Source of the DNA: Rodentibacter ratti
GTDB taxonomy: Bacteria; Pseudomonadota; Gammaproteobacteria; Enterobacterales; Pasteurellaceae
Assembly: GCF_002000485.1 (NCBI RefSeq)
Contig: NZ_MLAJ01000010.1
Location: 1 to 64,000, forward strand
Direction: 5' to 3'
Length of the DNA stretch: 64,000 nucleotides
Each line of letters opens with the position of its first letter. The stretch's first letter is position 1. Under the pieces are notes generated by a model, which had not been told where the DNA came from, did no database searches, and worked only from the letters and a program-made list of their open reading frames with translations. This document shows, in pieces, positions 29,726 to 38,626 of this stretch. The position numbers and the translations under genes were made by a program.

Positions 29726-30085
29726 ATGTTTTCCTTAAAACGCCAACAAGGAGCGGGCTTTGAGCATCAAGCCCGCCTTTTTTTGGAATCAAAAGGATTA
29801 CGTTTTATTGCGGCAAATCAGTATTTTAAATGCGGCGAGTTAGATCTCATTATGCAAGATGGGCAAACTATTGTGTTTATAGAAGTGCGCCAACGTTCAA
29901 ATGCACGCTTTGGTTCGGCTATTGAGAGTGTCGATTGGAACAAACAACAAAAATGGCTTGATGCGGCAAATCTCTGGCTTGCGAAACAAAATCTCAGTTT
30001 AGAAGATGCCGATTGTCGTTTTGATCTCGTCGCTTTCGGCAAAAATGCCCAAGAGATTCAGTGGATTCCTAATTTTCTCGATTAA
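29726..30085 (+). CDS. yraN: YraN (UPF0102) family nuclease-like protein
   Basis: A 119-residue member of UPF0102, a small restriction-endonuclease-like fold. The acidic core is visible: [10 protein letters not shown] and FIEVRQRSN supply the D and E-x-K/R-type residues. Its function is not established. The start is two bases after the lpoA stop, and diaA follows after 14 bases, so it belongs to the lpoA-yraN-diaA-dolP run conserved with E. coli. Confidence 0.9.
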   Translation: MFSLKRQQGAGFEHQARLFLESKGLRFIAANQYFKCGELDLIMQDGQTIVFIEVRQRSNARFGSAIESVDWNKQQKWLDAANLWLAKQNLSLEDADCRFDLVAFGKNAQEIQWIPNFLD

Positions 30086-30099
30086 TTTTAATTTCAAGT

Positions 30100-30684
30100 A
30101 TGTTACAACAAGTTAAAGATATTTATAGCGAAAGCATTCAAATTCAAATTTCCGCCTCTAGTTTACTCACAGAAAATATCGCCAACGCAAGCCAAAAGGT
30201 GATTCAATGCCTACTGGGTGGCAATAAAGTGATTGCTTGCGGTATCGCACGCTCTTACGCCAATGCACAGTTTTTGGTTTCCAACCTGCTTAATCGCTAT
30301 GATATTGAACGCCCAAGCTTTCCTTCTGTCCTGCTCAGCCTGGAAAGTGCGGTCGGATCTTCATTAGTTTTTGATCATTCAGTGGAAAATCTCTATCAAC
30401 ATCAATTTAATGCGGTGGCTAAAGCCGGAGATTTACTGATTGCCTTTGCCCCACTTGGAGCGGAAAAAGTCGTACTCAACACCATTGCCAATGCAGTAAG
30501 CAAAGAAATTAATGTCATTGCTTTAACCGGCTCAAATAATGATGCGATTCAAGGCTTATTAGCAGAACAAGATTTGGAAATTTCCATTCCAACCAATAAA
30601 GAAAGCCGTATTTTAGAAAACCATTTATTTGTGATTAACGCCATTTGCGAACTGATTGATCATACATTATTCCCAAGAGTTTGA
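30100..30684 (+). CDS. diaA: DnaA initiator-associating protein DiaA
   Basis: A 194-residue SIS-domain protein of the GmhA/DiaA group. In E. coli DiaA tetramers bind DnaA at oriC and time replication initiation. The SIS fold is recognisable from NKVIACGIARSYANAQ and from DLLIAFAPLGAEK. A GmhA isomerase would keep a set of metal/active-site histidines and glutamates not evident here, and the gene order with yraN and dolP supports DiaA. Confidence 0.9.
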   Translation: MLQQVKDIYSESIQIQISASSLLTENIANASQKVIQCLLGGNKVIACGIARSYANAQFLVSNLLNRYDIERPSFPSVLLSLESAVGSSLVFDHSVENLYQHQFNAVAKAGDLLIAFAPLGAEKVVLNTIANAVSKEINVIALTGSNNDAIQGLLAEQDLEISIPTNKESRILENHLFVINAICELIDHTLFPRV

Positions 30685-30763
30685 TAGAATGCCTTCTATC
30701 ACTAAACTATTTCGCTATTTATCTGACTAAATAACTGATTCATTTAAATAAAGGAGAGAAAAA

Positions 30764-31345
30764 ATGAAACTAACCTCATTTAAAGAACTTGCGTTTATTT
30801 TAACTGCCTCAATTATGTTGCAAGGCTGTGTTGCCGCCGCCCTTGGTGGTGCCGCAGCAGGAACAAAGGTTGCCACAGATCCTCGCACAATGGGCACCCA
30901 AGTTGATGATGAAACCCTTGAATTTAAAGTAGAAAATGCCTTAGATAAAGATGAGCAAATCAAATCCGAAGCACGTGTGAATGCGGTTTCTTATAGTTCA
31001 CGGGTACTGCTAATCGGTCAGGTGCCAAGCGAGAATACAAAATCAACCGCAACGGATCTTGCCAAAGGTGTTGATGGGGTAAACGATGTCTATAATGAAC
31101 TACGCGTAAACCCTAAAATTACTATCGGGCAAATCAGCAAAGATAGCTGGATCACGACACAAGTGAAATCCAAAATGTTAGTAGATGATCGAGTGAAATC
31201 AACCGATGTGAAAGTAATCACTGAAAATGGCGAAGTGTTCTTACTAGGTAATGTAACACAAACCCAAGCAGATGCTGCCGCTGAGATTGCCAGCAAAGTG
31301 AGCGGAGTACAAAAAGTGGTTAAAGTATTCAAATATTTGAATTAA
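30764..31345 (+). CDS. dolP: Outer-membrane lipoprotein DolP (YraP), two BON domains
   Basis: DolP guards outer-membrane integrity and associates with the BAM complex and the division site in E. coli. The 193-residue protein has a signal peptide with lipobox LQGC (about C22), then a glycine/alanine-rich stretch and two BON domains (about residues 45-115 and 125-190), each ending in the glycine-valine patterns GVDGVNDVYNEL and VSGVQKVVKVF. AAGGAG precedes the ATG. It ends at an inverted uptake-sequence terminator. Confidence 0.94.
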   Translation: MKLTSFKELAFILTASIMLQGCVAAALGGAAAGTKVATDPRTMGTQVDDETLEFKVENALDKDEQIKSEARVNAVSYSSRVLLIGQVPSENTKSTATDLAKGVDGVNDVYNELRVNPKITIGQISKDSWITTQVKSKMLVDDRVKSTDVKVITENGEVFLLGNVTQTQADAAAEIASKVSGVQKVVKVFKYLN

Positions 31346-31374
31346 TCTTCTTTAAATATATACTGTTATCTATC

Positions 31375-31418
31375 AAAGTGCGGTCGAAAATTACATTAAT
31401 TTCCGACCGCACTTTTTA
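31375..31418 (+). terminator. Inverted uptake-sequence terminator of dolP
   Basis: AAAGTGCGGTCG (31375-31386) pairs with CGACCGCACTTT (31404-31415), then five T. Confidence 0.8.
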
Positions 31419-31519
31419 TATTTTTTCAAGTAAAAATTCATATCTTTACAATTCTCGAAAAAGTATTTGTTTTTTAATAACAAATTTTTTGTCAATCATT
31501 TTAATAGAAAATTTATTGC

Positions 31520-31547
31520 TTGATTTAGCTTAAAAAACACATTATCT
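31520..31547 (+). promoter_or_regulatory. Promoter of nrdAB
   Basis: TTGATT (31520-31525) and TTATCT (31542-31547) are 16 bases apart. The -10 lies inside the first NrdR box, so repressor binding would block it. Confidence 0.5.
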
Positions 31548-31552
31548 TGTGC
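31537..31552 (+). promoter_or_regulatory. NrdR box 1
   Basis: ACACATTATCTTGTGC is a good match to the NrdR consensus ACACWATATATWGTGT. It lies exactly 31 bases upstream of box 2, three helical turns, the typical paired arrangement. Confidence 0.8.
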
Positions 31553-31567
31553 AACATTCTTTTATAA

Positions 31568-31583
31568 ACACTATATATTGTGT
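31568..31583 (+). promoter_or_regulatory. NrdR box 2
   Basis: ACACTATATATTGTGT matches the NrdR consensus at every position. Together with box 1 it predicts repression of nrdAB by the ATP/dATP-sensing regulator NrdR. Confidence 0.9.
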
Positions 31584-31619
31584 TTCAAAAATATCATAAC
31601 AATAACAGGGCTCGTACTT

Positions 31620-33890
31620 ATGAACAAAAGTTTAAAGGTCACTAAGCGTGATGGTTCTCAGGAACAAATCAATCTTGATAAAATTCACCGCGTGATTACT
31701 TGGGCGGCTGAAGGATTAGAAAACGTTTCGGTTTCTCAAGTTGAATTACGTTCACATATTCAATTTTATGAAGGAATTCGCACTTCCGATATTCACGAAA
31801 CCATCATCAAAGCCGCAGCGGATTTAATCAGCAAAGATACCCCTGATTATCAATATCTTGCCGCTCGTTTGGCGATTTTCCATTTACGTAAAAAAGCTTA
31901 CGGTCACTTCGACCCGCCTCGTCTATATGAGCATGTCAAAAAACTTGTACGTATGGGGAAATATGATCACGCCCTTTTAGACGATTACACCCGTGAAGAA
32001 TGGGATGAAATGGACGGTTTTATCGACCACTGGCGTGATATGACTTTTTCTTATGCAGCCGTCAAACAATTGGAAGGCAAATATTTAGTGCAAAACCGTG
32101 TAACCGGTGAGATTTACGAATCGGCACAATTCCTTTATTTGTTGGTTGCCGCGAGTTTATTTTCAAAATATCCGCAGGAAACCCGCTTGGACTATATCAA
32201 GCGTTTTTACGATGCCACCTCCACCTTCAAAATTTCCTTGCCAACACCGATTATGGCAGGTGTGCGTACCCCAACCCGTCAATTCAGTTCTTGTGTTTTA
32301 ATTGAATGTGGCGATAGTTTGGATTCCATCAACGCGACCGCTTCCGCCATTGTGAAATATGTTTCCCAACGTGCGGGAATTGGCGTGAACGCCGGTGCAA
32401 TTCGTGCTTTAGGCAGTGAAATTCGTGGCGGTGAAGCGTTCCATACCGGTTGTATTCCGTTCTATAAATATTTCCAAACGGCGGTGAAATCTTGTTCACA
32501 AGGCGGCGTGCGTGGCGGTGCAGCAACAGTTTACTATCCGTTATGGCACTTAGAAGCCGAAAGCCTGCTCGTGTTAAAAAATAACCGTGGAGTGGAAGAT
32601 AACCGTGTTCGCCATATGGACTACGGCGTGCAATTAAATAAATTAATGTATCAACGCTTAATTAAAGGCGGTGATATTACCTTGTTCAGCCCTTCCGATG
32701 TACCGGGGCTGTACGAAGCTTTCTTTGCCGATCAAGATAAATTTGAAGAACTTTATGTCAAATATGAGCAAGATCCAAGCATTCGTAAACGCACTGTTAA
32801 AGCGGTCGAGATTTTCTCTCTGTTAATGCAAGAGCGTGCCTCAACAGGTCGTATCTATATTCAAAATGTGGATCACTGTAATACTCACTCGCCGTTTGAT
32901 CCGCAACTGGCGCCTGTACGTCAATCTAACCTCTGTCTAGAGATTGCCTTACCAACCAAACCGCTTGAGCATATTCATGATAAAAACGGGGAAATTGCGC
33001 TTTGTACCCTTTCTGCATTTAACTTAGGAAAAATTGACAATCTTGATGAATTGGAAGAGTTAGCGAACCTTGCCGTTCGTGCCTTAGATGCCCTATTGGA
33101 TTATCAAGACTACCCTGTTGCTGCGGCAAAACGTAGTTCCCTTGCCCGCCGTTCTTTAGGGATTGGTGTGATTAACTATGCTTATTACTTAGCGAAAAAC
33201 GGGGTGCGTTATTCTGATGGCAGTGCCAATGATTTAACCCACCGCACCTTTGAAGCCATCCAATACTACTTATTGAAAGCCTCAATGAATTTAGCCAAAG
33301 AACAAGGTGCTTGTGAATATTTCAATCAAACCACCTATTCACAAGGTATTTTACCGATTGATACCTATAAAAAAGATTTGGATTCGCTCACACAAGAACC
33401 ATTGCATTACGATTGGGAAAGTTTGCGTAAAGAAATTCAAGAGTTTGGCTTGCGTAACTCCACGCTCACCGCATTAATGCCGTCAGAAACGTCATCACAG
33501 ATTTCTAACGCTACTAATGGTATCGAACCGCCTCGTGGTCATGTGAGTGTGAAAGCCTCAAAAGACGGTATCTTAAAACAAGTCGTGCCGGATTATGAAA
33601 ACTTAAGCGAACAATACGAATTACTCTGGGATATTCCAAGCAACGATGGCTATCTACACCTCGTGGGCATTATGCAAAAATTCGTGGATCAGGCGATCTC
33701 CGCCAATACCAACTACGATCCAAAACGCTTTGAAGACGGTAAAGTGCCGATGAAAGTGTTATTAAAAGATTTATTAACCGCTTACAAATACGGCTTAAAA
33801 ACCCTTTACTACCAAAACACCCGTGACGGCGCAGAAGATGCCCAAGAAGATCTTGACGACGGCTGCGCAGGCGGAGCTTGTAAAATCTAA
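31620..33890 (+). CDS. nrdA: Class Ia ribonucleotide reductase alpha subunit NrdA
   Basis: NrdA reduces ribonucleoside diphosphates to deoxy forms in aerobic growth. The N-terminal ATP-cone (about residues 4-95) senses ATP/dATP. Catalytic parts are present: the first redox cysteine in SSCVLIECGD, the active-site triad in SNLCLEI, the radical-transfer tyrosine pair in TLYYQNTRDG, and the C-terminal shuttle pair CAGGACKI. The ATG at 31620 gives 756 residues; a 14-codon upstream extension crosses the second NrdR box and is rejected. nrdB follows after a gap holding a degenerate uptake-sequence hairpin. Confidence 0.97.
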   Translation: MNKSLKVTKRDGSQEQINLDKIHRVITWAAEGLENVSVSQVELRSHIQFYEGIRTSDIHETIIKAAADLISKDTPDYQYLAARLAIFHLRKKAYGHFDPPRLYEHVKKLVRMGKYDHALLDDYTREEWDEMDGFIDHWRDMTFSYAAVKQLEGKYLVQNRVTGEIYESAQFLYLLVAASLFSKYPQETRLDYIKRFYDATSTFKISLPTPIMAGVRTPTRQFSSCVLIECGDSLDSINATASAIVKYVSQRAGIGVNAGAIRALGSEIRGGEAFHTGCIPFYKYFQTAVKSCSQGGVRGGAATVYYPLWHLEAESLLVLKNNRGVEDNRVRHMDYGVQLNKLMYQRLIKGGDITLFSPSDVPGLYEAFFADQDKFEELYVKYEQDPSIRKRTVKAVEIFSLLMQERASTGRIYIQNVDHCNTHSPFDPQLAPVRQSNLCLEIALPTKPLEHIHDKNGEIALCTLSAFNLGKIDNLDELEELANLAVRALDALLDYQDYPVAAAKRSSLARRSLGIGVINYAYYLAKNGVRYSDGSANDLTHRTFEAIQYYLLKASMNLAKEQGACEYFNQTTYSQGILPIDTYKKDLDSLTQEPLHYDWESLRKEIQEFGLRNSTLTALMPSETSSQISNATNGIEPPRGHVSVKASKDGILKQVVPDYENLSEQYELLWDIPSNDGYLHLVGIMQKFVDQAISANTNYDPKRFEDGKVPMKVLLKDLLTAYKYGLKTLYYQNTRDGAEDAQEDLDDGCAGGACKI

Positions 33891-33903
33891 TTAATCAACC
33901 CTT

Positions 33904-33937
33904 TAAAAGTGTGGCTAAAATCGACCGCACTTTTTTA
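33904..33937 (+). terminator. Degenerate uptake-sequence hairpin between nrdA and nrdB
   Basis: AAAAGTGTGGCT (33905-33916) pairs imperfectly with ACCGCACTTTTTT (33924-33936). The T-run makes it a leaky terminator that may lower nrdB relative to nrdA. Confidence 0.5.
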
Positions 33938-33956
33938 GAAAACAGAGGAAACCCAA

Positions 33957-35087
33957 ATGGCATACACCACTTTCTCACAAACCAAAAACGACCAATTAAA
34001 AGAGCCGATGTTCTTTGGTCAGAATGTTAACGTTGCTCGTTACGATCAACAAAAATATGAGACTTTTGAAAAGCTCATTGAAAAACAACTTTCTTTCTTC
34101 TGGCGTCCGGAAGAAGTGGATGTTTCACAGGATCGTATCGATTATGCAGCGTTACCTGATCATGAAAAACATATTTTCATCAGTAACTTAAAATATCAAA
34201 CCCTGTTAGATTCTATTCAAGGCAGAAGCCCGAACGTGGCATTGTTACCGTTGGTATCAATTCCGGAATTGGAAACTTGGATTGAAACTTGGACATTCTC
34301 TGAAACCATTCACAGCCGTTCTTACACCCATATTATTCGTAATATCGTAAACGATCCCTCTATCGTTTTTGACGACATCGTGACTAACGAAGAAATTATC
34401 AAACGTGCAAAAGATATTTCTTCTTACTACGATGATTTAATCCGTGATAGCCAACTTTATGGCTTGTACGGAGAAGGTACTTATACCGTAGACGGCAAAG
34501 AATGTGTCGTCACATTACGTAACCTCAAAAAACAACTTTACCTTTGCTTAATGAGTGTCAATGCCCTTGAAGCGATTCGTTTCTATGTGTCTTTTGCTTG
34601 CTCCTTCGCCTTTGCAGAGCGCCAATTAATGGAAGGTAACGCAAAAATCATTAAATTTATTGCTCGTGATGAAGCCTTACACTTAACCGGCACACAGCAT
34701 ATTTTAAACATTATGGCGGCGGGTCAAGACGATCCTGAAATGGCAGAAATTGCCGAAGAATGTAAACAAGAAGCCTATGATTTATTCCTTGCAGCAGCAG
34801 AGCAAGAAAAAGAATGGGCGGATTATTTGTTTAAAGACGGTTCAATGATCGGCTTAAATAAAGATATTTTGGTGCAATATGTAGAATATATCACCAATAT
34901 CCGTATGCAAGCCGTTGGCTTACCGTTACCATTCCAAGCACGTTCTAACCCAATTCCTTGGATCAATGCATGGTTGGTGTCTGATAACGTGCAAGTGGCA
35001 CCACAAGAAGTGGAAGTGAGTTCTTATCTTGTGGGACAAATCGACTCAAAAGTCGATACCAATGATTTTGGTGATTTTGATCTTTAA
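33957..35087 (+). CDS. nrdB: Class Ia ribonucleotide reductase beta subunit NrdB
   Basis: NrdB carries the diiron centre and tyrosyl radical used by NrdA. The radical tyrosine lies in [11 protein letters not shown] and the iron ligands include the glutamate and histidine in TFSETIH and IARDEALHL. At 376 residues it has the E. coli length. GAGGAAACCC lies just before the ATG. No small ferredoxin gene (yfaE) follows, unlike the enteric nrdAB-yfaE operon. A strong terminator at 35120-35145 ends the operon. Confidence 0.97.
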   Translation: MAYTTFSQTKNDQLKEPMFFGQNVNVARYDQQKYETFEKLIEKQLSFFWRPEEVDVSQDRIDYAALPDHEKHIFISNLKYQTLLDSIQGRSPNVALLPLVSIPELETWIETWTFSETIHSRSYTHIIRNIVNDPSIVFDDIVTNEEIIKRAKDISSYYDDLIRDSQLYGLYGEGTYTVDGKECVVTLRNLKKQLYLCLMSVNALEAIRFYVSFACSFAFAERQLMEGNAKIIKFIARDEALHLTGTQHILNIMAAGQDDPEMAEIAEECKQEAYDLFLAAAEQEKEWADYLFKDGSMIGLNKDILVQYVEYITNIRMQAVGLPLPFQARSNPIPWINAWLVSDNVQVAPQEVEVSSYLVGQIDSKVDTNDFGDFDL

Positions 35088-35119
35088 TACATAAACATTT
35101 TAAATTTATTTAATAGATA

Positions 35120-35145
35120 AGAGCCGGTCTTGCCGGCTCTTTTTT
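35120..35145 (+). terminator. Intrinsic terminator of nrdAB
   Basis: AGAGCCGG (35120-35127) pairs with CCGGCTCT (35133-35140), then T residues to 35145. Confidence 0.88.
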
Positions 35146-35279
35146 ATATCCTAATTGCCTTATATTCTACATAACATAAGAATGATAAACCCCTCAAACC
35201 GTCCCTATCAATTATTCACTATTACTAAATAATCTTTTAACAAAAACCATATTTTTCTTTTTTCAGGAAAGCGTAATAT

Positions 35280-35330
35280 ATGTCACATCAAGAACGCACA
35301 GTATGTGCAACTCATTTTTTAAAAAATTAA
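35280..35330 (+). CDS. Possible 16-codon leader peptide upstream of the pirin gene
   Basis: The frame MSHQERTVCATHFLKN begins after AGGAAAGCG and stops at TAA directly in front of the GGAA ribosome site of the pirin gene, so ribosomes ending it would sit on that site. I know no family for it and such a short frame can arise by chance. Confidence 0.25.
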   Translation: MSHQERTVCATHFLKN

Positions 35331-35339
35331 GGAACATCT

Positions 35340-36062
35340 ATGAAAACTGTATTTCATTCTGCAAATTCTCGTGGCAACGCAGATCACGGTTGGTTAAAAA
35401 GTCGTCATACTTTTAGTTTCGCAAACTACTATGATGCAGATCGCATTCATTTTGGTGCATTACGGGTGATTAACGATGACTTCGTTGAAGGCGGTCGTGG
35501 TTTTGCAACACATCCACACGATAATATGGAGATTATTTCCATTCCGTTAAGCGGTGATTTAGCACACCGTGACAGTATGGGAAACGGCAGTGTGATTCGC
35601 CACGGCGATATTCAAGTGATGTCCGCCGGTAGCGGCATTACTCACAGTGAAATGAACCCAAATACGAATACGCCGGTGAAATTTTTACAAATTTGGGTAT
35701 TCCCAAACAAACGCAATGTTGAGCCTCGTTATCAACAAATTAGCATTGCGGAGGGATCAAAACCAAACGATTTCCAACAAATTCTTTCACCAAATGTTGA
35801 CGATGAAGGCGTATGGATTCACCAAAATGCGTGGTTTAACTTGGCAAAATTTGACAAAGGCACTGCAAAAGAATATCGCCTCAATGAGACAAAAAACGGT
35901 GTCTATGTGTTTGTGATCAAAGGATCAGCAAAAGTAGCCGGTGTCGCGCTTTCCGAACGTGATGGTTTAGGGGTTTGGGATGTAGAAAACTTCAATGTGG
36001 AAGCAACAGATGATGCCGAAATTTTGTTGATGGAAGTCCCAATGGAACTCAGCATAGCATAA
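35340..36062 (+). CDS. Pirin-family bicupin (YhhW-like)
   Basis: A 240-residue pirin. The N-terminal cupin holds the metal site: HPHDNMEIISIPLSG and GITHSEMN supply three histidines and a glutamate. E. coli YhhW (231 residues) has quercetin 2,3-dioxygenase activity in vitro, though its natural role is unknown. It stands alone between nrdB and a transporter, with its own weak promoter region and a short frame just upstream. It is followed by a REP-like repeat pair. Confidence 0.88.
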   Translation: MKTVFHSANSRGNADHGWLKSRHTFSFANYYDADRIHFGALRVINDDFVEGGRGFATHPHDNMEIISIPLSGDLAHRDSMGNGSVIRHGDIQVMSAGSGITHSEMNPNTNTPVKFLQIWVFPNKRNVEPRYQQISIAEGSKPNDFQQILSPNVDDEGVWIHQNAWFNLAKFDKGTAKEYRLNETKNGVYVFVIKGSAKVAGVALSERDGLGVWDVENFNVEATDDAEILLMEVPMELSIA

Positions 36063-36082
36063 AGTGGCAAAGTACTAATTGA

Positions 36083-36157
36083 GGGACACACTGCGTGTGT
36101 CCGTTATAAAATTAAATCATTTCAATATGTTACAAGCGGACACACGCAGTGTGTCCC
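36083..36157. repeat. REP/BIME-like pair of inverted palindromes
   Basis: Two 21-base arms, GGGACACACTGCGTGTGTCCG (36083-36103 with the last base G) and its exact reverse complement (36137-36157), flank 33 bases. Each arm is itself a palindrome with an 8-base-pair stem around a three-base centre. This is the form of REP elements moved by RAYT (Y1-type) transposases. No such transposase is encoded in the window. Confidence 0.75.
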
Positions 36158-36336
36158 TACATTTCGTTAAAATGACTGCTGCTGTGCATTTTCTACATAA
36201 TACCGAAAATTTGACCGCTCTTTTTAACCCGGCATAATTTGTTAAAACAATTTGATCTAAATAATAAATTCTGTTAAAAGCTTAGTTGGAAAATATACAA
36301 TATGATAACAAAAGGCTTCATTATGGAGGTTTTACA

Positions 36337-37722
36337 ATGCAAAAAAACACAACATATTTTTCCAAATATAAAAGCTTAATTATCCTTGCTTTAGATTTTA
36401 TTCTCATGCTTGTTTTAATTAATTACCTTCCTTTCTCCTCACAAGAAAATCGTGGTCTTGCTTTACTCATCTTTGTCGGGATTTTATGGCTAACCGAGGC
36501 ATTCAATATTACCGTTACATCACTTATGGTGCCGATCCTTGCCATTGGTTTGGGGTTGATTAACACACAAAAAGCACTCGCGCCTTTTTCAACCCCTATT
36601 ATTTATATGTTTTTTGGTGGATTTGTTGTCGCTGCAGTTCTACAAATTCAGAATCTCGACAAAATTATCGCTAACTACATTATCCGCTTAGCTAAAGGCA
36701 ATTTAAAATTATCTGTCGCTTATCTATTTGGCGTGACAATTTTTCTTTCTATGTGGATAAATAATACCGCCGTGACAGCGATGATGTTACCGCTGACTAT
36801 GGGGATGTTAAAAGGTATTAATGCTCAGAAAAATTATCGCCTCTATTGTTTCGTCTTACTTGGAATGGCATTTAGTGCGAATATTGGTGGTATCGGAACG
36901 CTTGTCGGCAGTGCCCCTAATGCCATTCTAGCCTCTCAAATTCAGGTTACGTTTACAGAATGGTTAGCTTATGGATTTCCCGTTATGTTACTCTTGATCC
37001 CATCGATGATTTTTGCATTATGGGTGATTTTACGTCCTGACTTTTCTATCGATTTTTCACCGTCAATCGAAAAAATTGAACTCAACCGGAAAAATATACT
37101 GACTCTTGGTATTTTTATTTTTATGACGGTTTTATTATTGTTTGGCTCTATTATTAACCCGTTGATCAGTCAATTCTTAGAATTACCGAAAAACATTGAA
37201 AATTTCGATACAGTAATTGCACTTCTCGTTGTTATTCTAATTTGTTCTTCCGGGGTTGCCAGCTGGAAAGAAATCCAAGAACGTGTGGAATGGGGCGTAC
37301 TTTTACTGTTTGGCGGCGGCTTAACACTCAGTATTGTTATGAAAGATTCGGGCGCCAGTAAAATTATGGCAGATACCATTGTGCAATTTATACAGGAGAA
37401 ACCGCTTTGGGTACTCTGCTTTGCCATCGCCGGCTTTATTATCTTCTTAACGGAATTTACCTCTAATACGGCAAGTGCCGCATTAATCATCCCTATTGTA
37501 ATCTCCGTTGCGCAATCTATGGGATTACCGCCTATTGCACTTGCTGCGATTATTGCTTGTGGTGCCAGCTGTGCCTTTATGTTGCCTATCGCAACGCCGC
37601 CGAATGCCATTGTTTTCTCAACAGGCCATGTTAAACAAATTGATATGGCAAAAGTCGGATTGATCTTGAATTTATTCTGTATCGCAGTGATTGGAGGATT
37701 TGCCTACTTTATGTGGCTCTAA
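36337..37722 (+). CDS. DASS/SLC13-family sodium-dicarboxylate symporter
   Basis: A 461-residue inner-membrane transporter with about eleven hydrophobic segments. The two sodium/substrate loops carry NNT in WINNTAVTAM and SNT in EFTSNTASAAL, the DASS signature. The same length and family as the uncharacterised H. influenzae transporter HI0608. GGAGG precedes the ATG at 36337; 17 codons upstream in frame are rejected for lack of a ribosome site. Substrate is likely a C4-dicarboxylate or citrate-like acid, not decidable here. It ends at an inverted uptake-sequence terminator. Confidence 0.9.
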   Translation: MQKNTTYFSKYKSLIILALDFILMLVLINYLPFSSQENRGLALLIFVGILWLTEAFNITVTSLMVPILAIGLGLINTQKALAPFSTPIIYMFFGGFVVAAVLQIQNLDKIIANYIIRLAKGNLKLSVAYLFGVTIFLSMWINNTAVTAMMLPLTMGMLKGINAQKNYRLYCFVLLGMAFSANIGGIGTLVGSAPNAILASQIQVTFTEWLAYGFPVMLLLIPSMIFALWVILRPDFSIDFSPSIEKIELNRKNILTLGIFIFMTVLLLFGSIINPLISQFLELPKNIENFDTVIALLVVILICSSGVASWKEIQERVEWGVLLLFGGGLTLSIVMKDSGASKIMADTIVQFIQEKPLWVLCFAIAGFIIFLTEFTSNTASAALIIPIVISVAQSMGLPPIALAAIIACGASCAFMLPIATPPNAIVFSTGHVKQIDMAKVGLILNLFCIAVIGGFAYFMWL

Positions 37723-37740
37723 AAATAAAATCACAAAAAA

Positions 37741-37779
37741 ATGACCGCACTTTAATCACTCAAAGTGCGGTCATTTCTT
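37741..37779. terminator. Bidirectional inverted uptake-sequence terminator
   Basis: ATGACCGCACTTT (37741-37753) pairs with AAAGTGCGGTCAT (37762-37774) between the converging transporter and folE genes. Confidence 0.75.
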
Positions 37780-37788
37780 TTAACATTT

Positions 37789-38445
37789 TTATTTTTGGAT
37801 TGATGCTAAAAACTCTTTGCGGGTTTCACGATCTTCCAAGAATACTCCGCCGTAAGCAGACGTCACTGTATAACTGTTGGTATCTTTCACTCCACGGGCT
37901 TTGACACAAAAATGGGTTGCTTTCACATAAACGGCAACATCGTCAGTTTCCAAAATAGTTTGAAAAGCCGTTAAAAGTTGTTCTGTTAAACGCTCTTGTA
38001 CTTGCGGACGTTGTGCAAAAAAAGCAACAATCCGATTAATTTTAGAAAGCCCGATTACCCAATCTTTTGGATAGTAAGCAACCGCAACTTTGCCATCAAT
38101 GGTGACAAAATGATGCTCACAAGTGCTTGTGAGCGTAATATCATTGACTTGCACCATTTCACTGACTTTCATTTGATTTTTAATTTTTGTCATTTTAGGG
38201 AAATTGGCATAATCCATTCCACTAAAAATTTCGTCAATGAACATTTTTGCCAAACGATTCGGCGTTTCTTCTAAACTATCGTCCCTTAAATCCAGCCCGA
38301 TCAGTTTCATCACCTCTCGCATATGATTGGAAATACCAGAACGGCGTTCGTCTTTATTTTGGTTGGAGATAATCATTGGGGTTTCAATACCCTTAGCAAT
38401 CAGGGCATCACGCACATTTAGTGCATCTTGAGAAATATCGCTCAT
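37789..38445 (-). CDS. folE: GTP cyclohydrolase I FolE
   Basis: FolE converts GTP to dihydroneopterin triphosphate, the first step of folate synthesis. Zinc ligands are in TCEHHFV and CVKARGV, and the substrate loop in SKINRIV. Length 218 matches E. coli (222). Divergent from moeA with a 181-base gap that shows only AT-rich promoter-like sequence. The folE-moeA-moeB order is the one known from H. influenzae. Confidence 0.97.
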   Translation of the reverse strand: MSDISQDALNVRDALIAKGIETPMIISNQNKDERRSGISNHMREVMKLIGLDLRDDSLEETPNRLAKMFIDEIFSGMDYANFPKMTKIKNQMKVSEMVQVNDITLTSTCEHHFVTIDGKVAVAYYPKDWVIGLSKINRIVAFFAQRPQVQERLTEQLLTAFQTILETDDVAVYVKATHFCVKARGVKDTNSYTVTSAYGGVFLEDRETRKEFLASIQK

Positions 38446-38626
38446 TTACTTTCCGTTCCTAAAAAATGATGCGGCATTCTAGCAAAATATAAGTACATCG
38501 TAAAATGAGAAAAATCACCAATATTTATTGATATCATTCATCATTTCAGGATTTAGCCCTTAAATTAGAGATCATTTCGCGATAGAATACCCGACAAATA
38601 TTCTCAACCGTTGACACAGGATTTTT

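Noticed and set aside
30685-30763. Sigma-E promoter for dolP
   Set aside because: TCTGA is present near 30719 but no GAACTT-like -35 lies at the needed spacing.
38520-38560. FNR-like TTGATATCATTCATCA between folE and moeA
   Set aside because: The second half does not align with ATCAA at the right spacing.
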